Source: Chrysogorgia sp. JL179-B06 (Eukaryota; Cnidaria; Anthozoa; Scleralcyonacea; Chrysogorgiidae). From it: DNA of 64,000 nt. Positions 44,401 through 56,394 of the stretch are shown here, piece after piece. The stretch's first letter is position 1. Every line of letters starts with the position of its first letter. The notes beneath the pieces are model-generated. The model was not told the DNA's origin. It did not search any database and saw only the letters and a program-made list of their open reading frames with translations. Location of the stretch: NCBI GenBank assembly GCA_035772405.1, contig JAYKKM010000041.1:868001-932000 (forward strand), in the 5' to 3' direction. The position numbers and the translations under genes are program-made.

Positions 44401-47115
44401 ATTAAATATATACATTACAGTACATGCTGCACTACACTACACTTGTTTCGTTGTGGAGAGGAGGTGAATTGGTTATGATTGTCGTCTTTGCTTCTAACAA
44501 TTTGAAGGATGTCTTTTCTGGTTCTTGGGATAAAAGGTTGTATCTGTGATATTCTATAATAATGTAATTTAAAATTAAATCTATACAGTACATGCTGCAC
44601 TACACTACACTTGTTTCATTCTGGAGAGGAGGTGAATTGGTTATGATTGTCGTCTTTACTTCTAACAATCTGAAGGATGGCTTTTCTGCTTTTTGGGATA
44701 AAAAGTTGTATCTGTGATATTCTATAATAATGTAATTTAAAATTAAATATATACAGTACATGCTGCACTACACTACACTTGTTTCATTGTGGACAGTGGA
44801 GAGGAGGTGAATTGGTTATGATTGTCATCTTTACTTCTAACAATCTGAAGCATGGCTTTTCTGGTTCTTGGGATAAAAAGTTGTATCTGTGATATTCTAT
44901 AATGTAATTTAAAATTAAATATATACACTACAGTACATGCTGCACTACTACACTACACTTGTTTCATTGTGGAGAGGAGGTGAATTGGTTATGATTGTTG
45001 TCTTTACTTCTAACAATTTGAAGGATGGCTTTTCTGGTTCTTGGGATAAAAGGTTGTATCTGTGATATTCTATAATAATGCAATTGAAAATTAAATATAT
45101 ACAGTACATGCTGCACTACACTACACTTGTTTCATTGTGAAGAGCAGGTGAATTGGTTATGATTGTTGTCTTTACTTCTAACAATTTGAAGGATGGCTTT
45201 TCTGGGTCTTGGGATAAAAGGTTGTATCTGTCATATCCTATAATAATGTAATTTAAAATTAAATATATACAGTACATGCTGCACTACACTACACTTGTTT
45301 CATTGTGGAGAGGAGGTGAATTGGTTGATTGTCATCTTTACTTCTAACAATCTGAAGGATGGCTTTTCTGGTTCTTGGGATAAAAAGTTATATCTGTGTG
45401 ATATTCTATAATAATGTAATTTAAAATTAAATATATACAGTACATGCTGCACTACACTACACTTGTTTCATTGTGGAGAGGAGGTGAATTGGTTATGATT
45501 GTCATCTTTACTTCTAACAATTTGAAGGATGGCTTTTCTGGTTCTTGGGATAAAAGGTTGTATCTGTGTGATATTCTATAATAATGTAATTTAAAATTAA
45601 ATATATACAGTACATGCTGCACTACACTACACTTGTTTCATTGTGGAGAGGAGGTGAATTGGTTATGATTGTCGTCTTTACTTCTAACAATTTGAAGATG
45701 GCTTTTCTGGCCTTGGGATAAAAGGTTGTATCTGTGTGATATTCTATAATAATGTAATTTAAAATTAAATATATACAGTACATGCTGCACTACACTACAC
45801 TTGTTTCATTGTGGAGAGGAGGTGAATTGGTTATGATTGTCGTCTTTACTTCTAACAATTTGAAGATGGCTTTTCTGGTCCTTGGGATAAAAGGTTGTAT
45901 CTGTGTGATATTCTATAATAATGTAATTTAAAATTAAATATATACAGTACATGCTGCACTACACTACACTTGTTTCATTGTGGAGAGGAGGTGAATTAGT
46001 TATGATTGTCATCTTTACTTCTAACAATCTGAAGGATGGCTTTTCTGGTTCTTGGGATAAAAAGTTATATCTGTGTGATATTCTATAATAATGTAATTTA
46101 AAATTAAATATATACAGTACATGCTGCACTACACTACACTTGTTTCATTGTGGAGAGGAGGTGAATTGGTTATGATTGTTGTCTTTACTTCTAACAATCT
46201 GAAGGATGGCTTATCTGGTTCTTGGGATAAAAGGTTGTATCTGTGTGATATTGTATAATAATGTAATTTAAAATTAAATATATACAGTACATGCTGCACT
46301 ACACTACACTTGTTTCATTGTGGAGAGGAGGTGAATTGGTTATGATTGTTGTCTTTACTTCTAACAATCTGAAGGATGGCTTATCTGGTTCTTGGGATAA
46401 AAGGTTGTATCTGTGTGATATTGTATACTAATGTAATTTAAAATTAAATATATACAGTACATGCTGCACTACACTACACTTGTTTCATTGTGGAGAGGAG
46501 GTGAATTGGTTATGATTGTCATCTTTACTTCTAACAATCTGAAGGATGGCTTTTCTGGTTCTTGGGATAAAAAGTTATATCTGTGTGATATTCTATAATA
46601 ATGTAATTTAAAATTAAATATATACAGTACATGCTGCACTACACTACACTTGTTTCATTGTGGAGAGGAGGTGAATTGGTTATGATTGTTGTCTTTACTT
46701 CTAACAATCTGAAGGATGGCTTTTCTGGTTCTTGGGATAAAAGGTATCTGTGTGATATTGTATAATAATGCAATTTAAAATTAAATATATACAGTACATG
46801 CTGCACTACACTACACTTGTTTCATTGTGGAGAGGAGGTGAATTGGTTATTATTGTTGTCTTTACTTCTAACAATTTGAAGGATGGCTTTTCTGGTTCTT
46901 GGGATAGGTGGTATCTGTGTGATATTGTATAATAATGTAATTTAAAATTAAATATATACAGTACATGCTGCACTACACTACACTTGTTTCATTGTGAAGA
47001 GGAGGTGAATTGGTTATGTCGATTGTCATCTTTACTTCTAAGAATTTGAAGGATGGCTTTTCTGGTTCTTGGGATAAAAGGTTGTATGTGTGATATTGTA
47101 TAATAATGCATTGAA
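41493..47115. repeat. Satellite array, about 34 monomers of about 166 bp
   Basis: The monomer contains TACAGTACATGCTGCACTAC, GAGAGGAGGTGAATTGGTTA, GGATGGCTTTTCTGGTTCTT and TATAATAATGTAATTTAAAA. Monomer variants recur with a spacing of 2385-2390 bp (for example doubled TGCACTACATGCTGC at 41850/44240, TACATTACAG at 42025/44410, GGACAGTGGAG at 42406/44792), so there is a higher-order repeat of about 14 monomers. The second copy lacks one monomer near 45.5 kb. Short - strand frames across monomers are not genes. Confidence 0.95.
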
Positions 47116-47261
47116 AATTGAATATATACAAGCAATTGTATATGACGAACTTTCCGTAATTTGACCCTTTTACTAGCTGTCAACAGATCAAAATCACCAA
47201 ATAGCGAAAGTGGACGTGTATTCTACAATTTAAACACAGTGCCTATATATATATATATTAC

Positions 47262-47433
47262 CTGCTGCCTACGAGCTTCCCAAAGCTGCAGAACATTTTG
47301 AACTAATGTTCGCTTGGTTGAATTAGCCCCCACTGGTCGACCTTGCCGAGTTGAATATTGTATCAATATTTGACTTCGGATCTTTCTTCGTCGTAAAAAC
47401 TGCTCCCCGAAGATGTAAATCAAATGATGGCTT
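47262..47433 (-). pseudogene. C3orf38-like exon 2 with deletion
   Basis: The acceptor (CATTTCAG) and donor (GTAATA) are present, but about 10 bp are missing after AAGCCATCATT, so the frame hits a stop. Beyond the lesion the frame reads FLRRRKIRSQILIQYSTRQG, ending VLQLWEARRQQ. Confidence 0.75.
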
Positions 47434-47615
47434 CTGAAATGCACAAACAATTGAAGTGGATACTAACTCTGAATGTTTATTTATTAAGAGAAATAACTGT
47501 TTGAGGTACAGATTTTCTTTCGTATCAACACTGATAACTCGAGCCAAATACTGGTAAAGGATTTGTCTATCAGGGGGTTTCTACAATTTAAACACAGTGC
47601 CTATATATATATTAC

Positions 47616-47970
47616 CTGCTGTCTACGAGTTTCCCAAAGCTGCAGAACATTTTCTACTAAGGTTGGTTTGGTGGCATTAGGCCCCACTGGTCGACCTTGA
47701 CAAATCAAATATTGCAGCAATATTTGGCTGTGAACCTTTCTTCTTCTCAAGAACTGTTCCCCCGATCTGGTGAACGCAATGATGGCAATCAATGCCTCTG
47801 AAATGCACAAACAATTGAAGTGGATACTAACTCTGATGTGAGGTACAAACCTTCTTTTGAATCAACACTGACTTTTTTGGTGATAGTATCGGTCAGTGAG
47901 ATGACGCTCTCTAAGAGGTTAATAAGTCCACGATTTCGCGAAAGCCTTGTTTTTCAATTTCGTCAAGCAT
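47616..47970 (-). pseudogene. C3orf38-like exon 1-2 pair, exon 1 frameshifted
   Basis: Exon 2 (47797-47616) is open, 182 nt, EALIAIIAFTRSGEQFLRRR, ending LQLWETRRQQ before GTAATA. Exon 1 (47970-47851) starts MLDEIEKQGFREIVDLLT, then shifts frame where intact copies read LESVISLTDTITKKV. The intron between them is about 53 nt, shortened relative to 80 nt in the intact copy. Confidence 0.75.
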
Positions 47971-48300
47971 TATATATAGCTATGCCTTTAATGGACGAAT
48001 TGGGATGGGCCGATACCAAATATTCGATACTTGGTTATGATTGTCATCTTTACTTCTAACAAATTGAAGGATGGCTTTTCTGGCTCTTGGGATAAAAGGT
48101 TGTACCGGTGTCATATTCTATAATAATGTAATTAAAATTAAATATATACTGTACATGCTGCACTACACGTGTTTCATTGTGAAGAGGAGGTGAATTGGTT
48201 ATGATTGATGTTATAATAATTTTAAATTTCGGTTGCTCATATATCGAGACCTTGCCCGAAAGGGGAAGGGTGTTCTACAATGACCGAGCGACTATATTAC

Positions 48301-48482
48301 CTGCTGTCTTTCGACATCCCACAACTCCAGCACGTTGGTAACAACATTAATTTTTCTCGTATTTGGAGCAACGTGCTGGCCTTCTCCTCTTAAATATTCT
48401 ATTAGAATACTCTTTATGACTTTCCTCCTCCTCAGTAATTCTTCCCCATTTCGCGAATAATTGGTAATGGCTATTAAAGCCT
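48301..48482 (-). CDS. C3orf38-like exon 2, open
   Basis: 182 nt between CATTTCAG and a donor-like GTAATA. It encodes EALIAITNYSRNGEELLRRR, then KVIKSILIEYLRGEG and NVLELWDVERQQ. Its exon 1 (right side, about 48568) is cut off by satellite after about 20 bp, so this copy is probably dead as a gene. Confidence 0.55.
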
Positions 48483-48596
48483 CTGAAATGCACAAACAAT
48501 TGAATTTGATATCAAATGTCTAACTCTGAATGTTTATTTATTAAGAGAAATAGCTGTTTGAGGTACATACCTTCTTTACCTTTTGATGGTAATAAT

Positions 48597-48955
48597 GTAA
48601 TTTAAAATTAAATATATACAGTACATGGTGCACTACACTACACTTGTTTCACTGTGGAGAGGAGGGGAATTGGTTATGATTGTCATCTTTACTTCTAACA
48701 ATTTGAAGGATGGCTTTTCTGGTTCTTGGGATAAAAGGTTGTATCTGTGTGATATTCTATAATAATGTAATTTAAAATTAAATATATACAGTACATGCTG
48801 CACTACACTACACTTGTTTCATTGTGGAGAGGAGGTGAATTGGTTATGATTGTCATCTTTACTTCTAACAATTTGAAGGATGGCTTTTCTGGTTCTTGGG
48901 ATAAAAGGTTGTATCTGTGTGATATTGTATAATAATGCAATTGAAAATTGAATAT
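48597..48955. repeat. Satellite monomers between gene copies
   Basis: About two monomers of the 41.5-47.1 kb satellite, in the same orientation. Similar single or double monomers lie at 48010-48205, 49510-49715, 52540-52870, 53590-53830 and 54930-55290. Confidence 0.9.
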
Positions 48956-49091
48956 ATACAAGCAATTGTATATGACGAACTTTCCGTAATTTGACCCTTT
49001 TACTAACTGTCGACAGATCAAAATCATCAAATAGCGAAAGTGCATGGGTATTCTACAATTTAAACACAGTGCCTATATATATATATATTAC

Positions 49092-49477
49092 CTGCTGTCT
49101 ACGAGTTTCCCAAAGCTGCAGAACATTTTCTACTAAGGTTCGTTTGGTGGCATTAGGCCCCACTGGTCGACCTTGACGAGTTAAATATTGTATCAATATT
49201 TGGCTTCGAATCTTTCTTCGTCTTAAGAACTGCTCCCCCGAAGATGTGAATGCAGTGATGGCAATGATGGCTTCTGAAATGCACAAACAATTGAAGTGGA
49301 TACTAACTCTGAATGTTTATTTATTAAGAGAAATAGCTGTTTGAGGTACAAACCTTCTTTTGAATCAACACTGGGGATGACTTTTTTGGTTATTGTGTCT
49401 GTCAATGAAATGACGCTCTCCAGTGTTAACAAATCCACGATTTCACGAAATCCTTGTTTTTCAATTTCGTCAAGCAT
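49092..49477 (-). CDS. C3orf38-like N-terminal exon pair, intact
   Basis: Exon 1 (49477-49354, 124 nt) starts ATG and encodes MLDEIEKQGFREIVDLLTLE, then SVISLTDTITKKVI, ending after GAA G. A short intron (80 nt) follows. Exon 2 (49273-49092) completes the codon and encodes AIIAITAFTSSGEQFLRRRK, then IRSQILIQYL and LVENVLQLWETRRQQ before GTAATA. The pattern matches the N-terminal half of C3orf38 homologues (DUF4518), whose function is not known to me. No third exon is visible at lower coordinates. If the last donor is not used, the frame runs 10-15 codons to a stop, giving a protein of about 115 residues. Confidence 0.6.
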
Positions 49478-49734
49478 TATATATATAGCTATGCCTTTAA
49501 TGGACGAATACCAAATATTCGATACTTGGTTATGATTGTCATCTTTACTTCTAACAAATTGAAGGATGGCTTTTCTGGCTCTTGGATAAAAGGTTGTATC
49601 TGTGTGATATTGTATAATAATGTAATTTAAAATTAAATATATACAGTACATGCTGCACTACACTACACTTGTTTCACTGTGGAGAGGAGGTGAATTGGTT
49701 ATGATTGTCATCTTAACTACCTTGGTCAGTCTTA

Positions 49735-49891
49735 AATCTTCAACACGTTATTTATCAAACTGCGTTTGTCTGCATTAGCATCTACCCGCTCTTCCTCTCC
49801 ATACAAATAGCGACAGAGAATCTGTTTTCTAACTTTCCTTCTTTTTAAAAAATCGTCACCGTTTCTTGTGTCACAATAGCAATTAAGGCCT
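49735..49891 (-). pseudogene. C3orf38-like exon 2, divergent copy
   Basis: The - strand reads GDDFLKRRKVRKQILCRYLY, then INNVLKI and a stop in place of a donor. One frameshift lies near the acceptor side. A close relative is at about 58306-58460. Confidence 0.65.
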
Positions 49892-50183
49892 CTGAAATGC
49901 ACAAACAATTGAATTTGATACACAAACCAGGTTGCTCTAAAATCTCTTTCGTCTCCTTAGGAATTCGTCGCCGTCCTGGGCGCTTTCTCGATATATGATC
50001 AAACCGAAATTCAAATAATCGCTAACCCTAATCATAACCCTAAAACTGACTTGGGTTGATGTTATAATAATTTTAAATTTCGGTTGCTCATATATCGCGA
50101 CCTTGCCCGAAAGGGGACGGGTGTTCTACAATGACGGAGCGACGGGAGCGTCTATATTGCCTTAATATTGGTGCCTATATTAC

Positions 50184-50521
50184 CTGCTGTGGATATTCCA
50201 CAACTCCAGCACGTTGGTAATTACATTAATTTTGCTCGTATTTGGAGCAACGTGCTGGCCCTCTCCTCTTAAGTACTGTACGAGAATATTCTTTATTACT
50301 TTTCTTCTCTTGAGAAATTGCTCCCCATTTATGGAATAATTTGTGATGGCTATTCCCACAGTTGTAACACACTGGTCACAAGGGTCTGTTTTCCCATATG
50401 AGCGGCAACGCGTGTGCCCTCACGAAACAGATATTGGTAAAGAATTTTTTTTGAATACGTCTTCTCCTGATAAATTCTTCACCACTTTTGCTAAACGAGG
50501 CTATCGCAACGAAAGCCTCTG
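50184..50521 (-). pseudogene. Two C3orf38-like exon 2 copies fused head-to-tail
   Basis: From the right: an exon 2 copy (SKSGEEF..RRR..KKIL.QYL.REG-type) runs to VLQLWE and then, after a stop, joins directly to the interior of a second exon 2 copy (AITNYSINGEQFLKRRK-type) ending at a donor. The acceptor of the second copy is lost. The same junction (GGCTATTCCCACAGTTGTAA) is present at about 51720. Confidence 0.7.
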
Positions 50522-50604
50522 AAATGCACAAACAATTGAAGTGGATACCAAATGTCTAACTCTCAATGTTTATTTATTAAGAGAAATAGCTGTTTGAGGT
50601 ACAA

Positions 50605-51180
50605 ACCTTCTTTTGAATCAACACTGATGACTTTGACGAATCAAATATCGGTAGAGTAAATATCTTTCGTCGAACTTTTGTTCTTCGTAACTCTTCTTCC
50701 CCGCTTCGGCTATAACCTATTATGGCAATTAATGCGAGATAGGTGCTTCATTTGAAAAAATTAGATTAAAGCAAAGTTGGTAATTATCAGATAACAATTT
50801 CTCACTCACTGACCGAACACCGTCTGACTCATCTCTGTCCATCACTACAAATCTCTGTCCATCACTGCAATTCTTCTGCCACTACCGCTTCGGCGACTTC
50901 CATTTTCTTGGTGTAATTCGTTTATACTTAATTGAACATTTGTTCAAGGAATCCTGAGAGGCCTATTATCCCAATGTGGGGATATTTGCATGAATTCTAT
51001 TTGCATGGCCTATTGCTGCATGGCTTCGTCCTGATTTTCACCCTAAAATATACATGTTTAGGTAAAAAAAATGGAGTGGACGATTATAATAAATTATGGT
51101 ATATAAAAAATTATCCAAAAATAATTAATTTCTCCTCCAGCACCTCCCCCCCCCCCCCTTCCCTCCATATTTAATGGCCG
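50605..51180. other. Exon fragments and gene-poor spacer
   Basis: 50605-50740 joins the 3' part of exon 1 (donor side) to a rearranged exon 2-like piece on the - strand. 50750-51070 resembles 60910-61110 (ACTCACTGAC..., CACTGCAAT..., CCTAAAATATACATGTTTAG), suggesting a larger duplicated unit. No complete gene. Confidence 0.45.
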
Positions 51181-51550
51181 GTCCCTTAAAACACACAGTC
51201 ACTATTATTAGATGAAAGCAAAGTTTGTATTTACATTATGCACCTGTCAATGTTAAGCCCCAGAGGGGTGGCATCGGGCATATGTGGGGCATTTAACCGT
51301 GTTTTTCGCCCCACCGTCGGGAATTTGATCGTTATTCTTGGGCCGAGGTTGGGGCGATTTTATTTCACCAAAGGATGATGAAATATGTTGATATTTTTGT
51401 TCACAGATCTAACCCAAATCCTAACCCAAATCCTTACCCTAAAACTGACTTGGGTTGATGTTATAATAATTTTAAATTTCGGTTGCTCATATATCGAGAC
51501 CTTACCCGAAAGGGGACGGGTGTTCTACAATGACCGAGCGACTATATTAC

Positions 51551-51896
51551 CTGCTGTCTTTGGACATCCCACAACTCCAGCACGTTGGTAACAACATTAA
51601 TTTTGCTCGTATTTGGAGCAACGTGCTGGCCTTCTCCTCTTAAATATTGTATTAGAATACTCTTTATGACTTTTCTCCTCTTGAGAAATTGCTCCCCATT
51701 TATGGAATAATTTGTGATGGCTATTCCCACAGTTGTAACACACTGGTCACAAGGGTCTGTTTTCCCATATGAGCGGCAACGCGTGTGCCCTCACGAAATA
51801 GATATTGGTAAAGAATTTTTTTTTGTACTCGTCTTCTCCTAATAAATTCTTCGCCACTTTTGCTAAACGCGGCTATCGCAACGAAAGCCTCTGAAA
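51551..51896 (-). pseudogene. Second fused exon 2 pair
   Basis: Same fusion as 50184-50521. The - strand ORFs read EAFVAIAAFSKSGEEFIRRR, ending VLQLWE and a stop, then GIAITNYSINGEQFLKRRKV, ending LELWDVQRQQ. The shared breakpoint shows the fusion arose once and was then duplicated. Confidence 0.7.
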
Positions 51897-52087
51897 TGCA
51901 CAAACAATTGAAGTGGATACCAAATGTCTAACTCTGAATGTTTATTTATTAAGAGAAATAGCTGTTGAGGTACAAACCTAATTTCGGTTGCTCATATATC
52001 GAGACCTTGCCCGAAAGGGGACGGGTGTTCTACAATGACCGAGCGACGGGAGCGTCTATATTGCCTTAATATTGGTGCCTATATTAC

Positions 52088-52478
52088 CTGCTGTCATTGA
52101 ATATTCCACAACTGCTGCACGTTGGTAATTACGTTAATTTTGCTCGTATTTGGAGCAACGTGCTGCCCCTCTCCTCGCAAGTACTCTATAAGAATGCACT
52201 TAATTACTTTCCTCCTCCTCAGTAATTCTTCTGCATTTCTGGAATAGTTGATGATGGCTATTAAAGCCTCTGAAATGCACAAATAATTGAATTTGATATC
52301 AAATGTCTAACTCTGAATGTTTATTTATTAAGAGAAATAGCTGTTTGAGGTACAGACCTTCTTTTGAATCCACACTGACTTTTTTGGTTATCGTATCGGT
52401 CAGTGAAATGACGCTCTCCAGTGTTGTTAACAAATCCACGATTTCGCGAATGCCTTGTTTTTCAATTTCGTCAAGCAT
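52088..52478 (-). pseudogene. C3orf38-like exon pair with late stop
   Basis: Exon 1 (52478-52358) is open: MLDEIEKQGIREIVDLLTTL, then ESVISLTDTITKKVSV. Exon 2 (52269-52088) is open for about 57 codons (ALIAIINYSRNAEELLRRRK), then TGA replaces a sense codon three codons before the donor (LWNIQ, stop). Confidence 0.65.
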
Positions 52479-52887
52479 TATATATAGCTATGCCTTAATG
52501 GACGAATTGGGATGTGGCGATACCAAATATTCGATACTTGGTTATGATCTTTACTTCTAACAAATTGAAGGATGGCTTTTCTGGTTCTTGGGATAAAAGG
52601 TTGTATCTGTGATATTCTATAATGTAATTTAAAATTAAATATATACAGTACATGCTGCACTACACTACACTTGTTTCATTGTGGAGAGGAGATGAATTGG
52701 TTATGATTGTCATCTTTACTTCTAACAATCTGAAGGATGGCTTTTCTGGTTCTTGGGATAAATGGTTGTATCTGTCATATTCTATAATAATGTAATTGAA
52801 AATTAAATATATACAGTACATGCTGCACTACACTACACTTGTTTCATTGTGGAGAGGAGGTGAATTGGTTAAATTGTTGGATCTAAG

Positions 52888-52989
52888 TCAGGTATTCCCA
52901 GTAATAGTATTCGTTAGTTTCACAACATCCTCCAATCCAAGTAACTCCAGAATCTTTCTGCAACCTTCTTGTTCGATTTGGTCCAGCAT
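52888..52989 (-). pseudogene. C3orf38-like exon 1, truncated by satellite
   Basis: ATG at 52989-52987, MLDQIEQEGCRKILELLGLE, then DVVKLTNTITGN, then a stop where satellite sequence begins. This is the CRKILELL subtype shared with the 56, 59.1 and 59.9 kb copies. Confidence 0.7.
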
Positions 52990-53110
52990 AGTTAAACACG
53001 CAACTTACGCCTACTTTTCGCCCCCTTTTATTATATGGCGAAGCTACTTCCGGTGAAGTCGCGTGCTCTGATTGGCTGAAACACTTCGCGTGCGGTCTGT
53101 TATTTCCTGG
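52990..53110 (-). promoter_or_regulatory. CCAAT/ETS/TATA promoter of C3orf38-like copy
   Basis: Read on the - strand towards the ATG: CAGCCAATCAG (CCAAT box, 53069-53079), then CCGGAAGT (ETS-type site, 53053-53046), then CATATAATAAAAGG (TATA-like, about 53037-53024), then about 35 nt to the ATG. Spacing is compact. The same block precedes the copies at 56018, 59154 and 59930. Confidence 0.6.
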
Positions 53111-53370
53111 TCAAGACAAACCTAGCCTGCGAAGCGGCCCTCCTGTGTAGCTTGGTATATATGTATATATATATAGTACAATATCTACATATATATGTAT
53201 ATATATATATATATAATGCAATTGAAAATTGAATATATACAAGCAATTGTATATGACGAACTTTCCGTAATTTGACCCTTTTACTAACTGTCAACAGATC
53301 AAAACCATCAAATAGCGAAAGTGGACGGGTATTCTACAATTTAAACACAGTGCCTGTATATATATATTAC

Positions 53371-53552
53371 CTGCTGTCTACGAGTTTCCCAGAGCTGCAG
53401 CACATTTTCTACCAATGTTCGTTTGGTGGCATTAGGCCCCACTGGTCGACCTTGACGAGTTAATTATTGTATCAATATTTGGCTTCGAATCTTTCTTGTT
53501 CTCAAGAATTGTTCCCCCGATGATGTGAATGCAGTGATGCCAATGATGGCTA
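53371..53552 (-). pseudogene. C3orf38-like exon 2 with internal stop
   Basis: 182 nt with acceptor and donor. It reads GITAFTSSGEQFLRTRKIRS, QILIQ, then TAA. No exon 1 to its right; satellite follows. Confidence 0.7.
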
Positions 53553-53963
53553 CTGAAATGCACAAACAATTGAATTTAATACCAAATTCTTGGGATAAAA
53601 GGTTGTATCTGTGTGATATTCTATAATAATATAATTTAAAATTAAATATTTACAGTACATGCTTGCACTACACTACACTTGTTTCATTGTAAAGAGGAGG
53701 TGAATTGGTTATGTCGATTGTCATCTTTACTTCTAAGAATTTGAAGGATGGCTTTTCTGGTTCTTGGGATAAAAGGTTGTATCTGTGTGATATTGTATAA
53801 TAATGCAATTGAAAATTGAATATATACAAGCAATTGTATATGACGAACTTTCCGTAATTTGACCCTTTTACTAACTGTCAACAGATCAAAATCACCAAAT
53901 AGCGAAAGTGGACTGGCATTCTACAATTTAAACACAGTGCCTATATATATATATATATATTAC

Positions 53964-54348
53964 CTGCTGCCTACGAGCTTCCCATAGCTGTAGAACATTT
54001 TGTACTAATGTACGCTTGGTGGCATTCGCCCCCACTGGTCGACCTTGTCGAGCTAAATAGCGTACCAATATTTGGCATATAATCTTTCTTCGTGTCAATA
54101 ACTGTTCTGCCGAAGATGTAAAGGCCACGATGGCAATGATGGCTTCTGAAATGCACAAACAATTGAAGTAATACTAACTCTGAATGTTTATTTATTAAGA
54201 GAAATAGCTGTTTGAGGTACAAATCTTCTTTTGAGTCAACACTGGCGATGACTTTTTTGGTTATTGTGTCGGTTAAAGAAATTACGCTCTCCAGTGTTAA
54301 CAAATCCACGATTTCACGTAACCCTTCTTTTTCAATTTCGTCAAGCAT
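53964..54348 (-). pseudogene. C3orf38-like exon pair, donor mutated
   Basis: Exon 1 (54348-54225) is open (MLDEIEKEGLREIVDLLTLE). Its donor is AT instead of GT (AAG/ATTTGT). Exon 2 (54145-53964) is open (AIIAIVAFTSSAEQLLTRRK, ending VLQLWEARRQQ). Splicing is doubtful, and reading through the intron shifts frame. Confidence 0.6.
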
Positions 54349-54487
54349 CTTCCACTGGTGATGGATTACCCAAAGTCTTTGTTTGCGCGTATTTGCCTCT
54401 GGAGCGATATATATACCGATCAGTAGGGAACGAGATTGTAGGGTGGGCCGCTGAGAAGATCAGACACCCTCTCAGACCCCTCTCATA

Positions 54488-54872
54488 TTGCTGTCTACGA
54501 GTTTCCCAAAGCTGCAGCACATTTTCAACCAATGTTCGTTTGGTGGCATTAGGCCCCACTCGTCGACCTTGACAAATCAAATATTGCAGCAATATTTGGC
54601 TGCGAAGCTTTCTTCTTCTCAAGAACTGTTCCCCCGATCTCGTGAACGCAATGATGGCAATCAATGCCTCTGAATGCACAAACAATTGAAGTGGATACTA
54701 ACTCTGAATGTTTATTTATTAAGAGAAATAGCTGTTTGAGGTACAAACCTTCTTTTGAATCAACACTGGGGATGACTTTTTTGGTTATTGTGTCTGTCAA
54801 TGAAATGACGCTCTCCATTGTTAACAAATCCACGATTTCACGAAATCCTTGTTTTTCAATTTCGTCAAGCAT
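54488..54872 (-). pseudogene. C3orf38-like exon pair, exon 2 donor lost
   Basis: Exon 1 (54872-54749) is intact (MLDEIEKQGFREIVDLLTME). Exon 2 (54669-54488) is open, but one base is lost just before its acceptor (CATTCAG), and the donor region is replaced, so the frame runs on as YERGLRGCLIFSAAHPTISF and further to a stop near 54341. Confidence 0.55.
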
Positions 54873-55623
54873 TACATATATAGCTATGCCTTTAATGGAC
54901 GAATACCAAATATTCGATACTTGGTTATGATTGTTGTCTTTACTTCTAACAATTTGAAGGATGGCTTTTCTGGCTCTTGGGATAGAAGGTGGTATCTGTG
55001 TGATATTGTATAATAATGTATTTTAAAATTAAATATATACAGTACATGCTGCACTACACTACACTTGTTTCATTGTGGAGAGGAGGTGAATTGGTTATTA
55101 TTGTTGTCTTTACTTCTAACAATTTGAAGGATGGCTTTTCTGGTTCTTGGGATAGGTGGTATCTGTGTGATATTGTATAATAATGTAATTTAAAATTAAA
55201 TATATACAGTACATGCTGCACTACACTACACTTGTTTCATTGTGAAGAGGAGGTGAATTTGTTATGATTGTCATCTTTACTTCTTAACAATTTGATGGAA
55301 TATGTGGAATATAAGGATCTTATACTAATGGCTTTACCAGAAAACTGCGGTCTTGAAGAAAACTTTGAAATTCACGCATCAAACGGCAAACAACGCAGCG
55401 ACTGTAATCAAATACTATAAAAAATATGACTATAATAACTTACTACATTATCTCTGCTCTTACGAAAAACACAATTTGAGTAATTTACTGCACGGATTGC
55501 TCAGATATCGAAGGATTAGTTTCAGTTGTTCAATTTCGTGACCCAAAAATGGCCGCGAGCAAGCTTGTGAGCGCGCAAAGCATTAGCTGGACACTCATCC
55601 TTTAATATTGGTGCCTATATTAT

Positions 55624-56018
55624 CTGCTGTCTTCGGACATCCCACAACGCCAGCACGTTGGCAACAACATTAATTTTGCTCGTATTTGGAGCAACGTGTG
55701 CTGGCCCTCTCCTCGGAGGTACTCTATCAGAATATTTTTAATAACTTTTCTTCTCTTCAGAAATTGCTCCCCATTGCAAGAGTAATTAGTAATGGCTATC
55801 AAAGCCTCTGAAATGCACAAACAATTGAATTTGATATCAAATGTGTAACTCTGTGAATGTTTATTTATTAAGAGAAATAGCTGTTTGAGGTACAGACCTG
55901 GTTTTGAGTTTACTAATATCACATTCCCAGTTATTGTGTTCGTCAGTTTCACAACATCCTCTGATCTAAGTAACTCCAGAATCTTTCTGCAACCTTCTTG
56001 CTCGATTTCGTCCAGCAT
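55624..56018 (-). pseudogene. C3orf38-like exon pair, exon 2 frameshifted
   Basis: Exon 1 (56018-55898) is open: MLDEIEQEGCRKILELLRSE, then DVVKLTNTITGNVI. Exon 2 (55807-55624) carries a 2-bp insertion after LRGEGQH and its donor reads ATAATA rather than GTAATA. The promoter block is retained upstream. Confidence 0.65.
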
Positions 56019-56394
56019 AGTTAAACACGCAACTTACGACTACTTTTCGCCCCCTTTTATTATATGGCAAAGCTACTTCCGGTGAAGTCGCGTGCTCTGA
56101 TTGACTGAAACACGTCACGTGCGGTCTGTTATTTCCTGGTCAAGACAAACCTAGCCTGCGAAGGGTTTACGTAGCTGCAGCCTGCAACCAGCCTTGTACT
56201 ATTTCAGTTCCGCCCATTTATCACGCCTCCTTTACTTGACCAATGAAATCGCACCGGAAGTAAAATTTGCATGATTTTCACGTGTAGCAATGTTACCTGG
56301 GTACTATGCAAGCTAGTTAAGCAATCTCAATATATAATGGCATAATCACTAGTTTATACATGAACGAAAAACAACTCCGAAAAAAGTATACTCA
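56019..56394. promoter_or_regulatory. Head-to-head intergenic promoter region, copy 1
   Basis: Lies between the ATG of the - strand C3orf38-like exon (56018) and the ATG of the + strand zinc-finger-like exon (56395), 376 bp. The - side has TATA-like and ETS (ACTTCCGG on + at about 56074) sites; the CCAAT box is mutated (ATTGACTG). A second ACCGGAAG is near 56253 and a CACGTG lies within 56106-56120, suggesting bidirectional elements. Confidence 0.45.

Noticed and set aside
41493..47115. CRISPR-like regular repeats
   Set aside because: Units are contiguous, about 166 bp, without spacers, in animal DNA with spliced genes: a satellite, not a CRISPR array.
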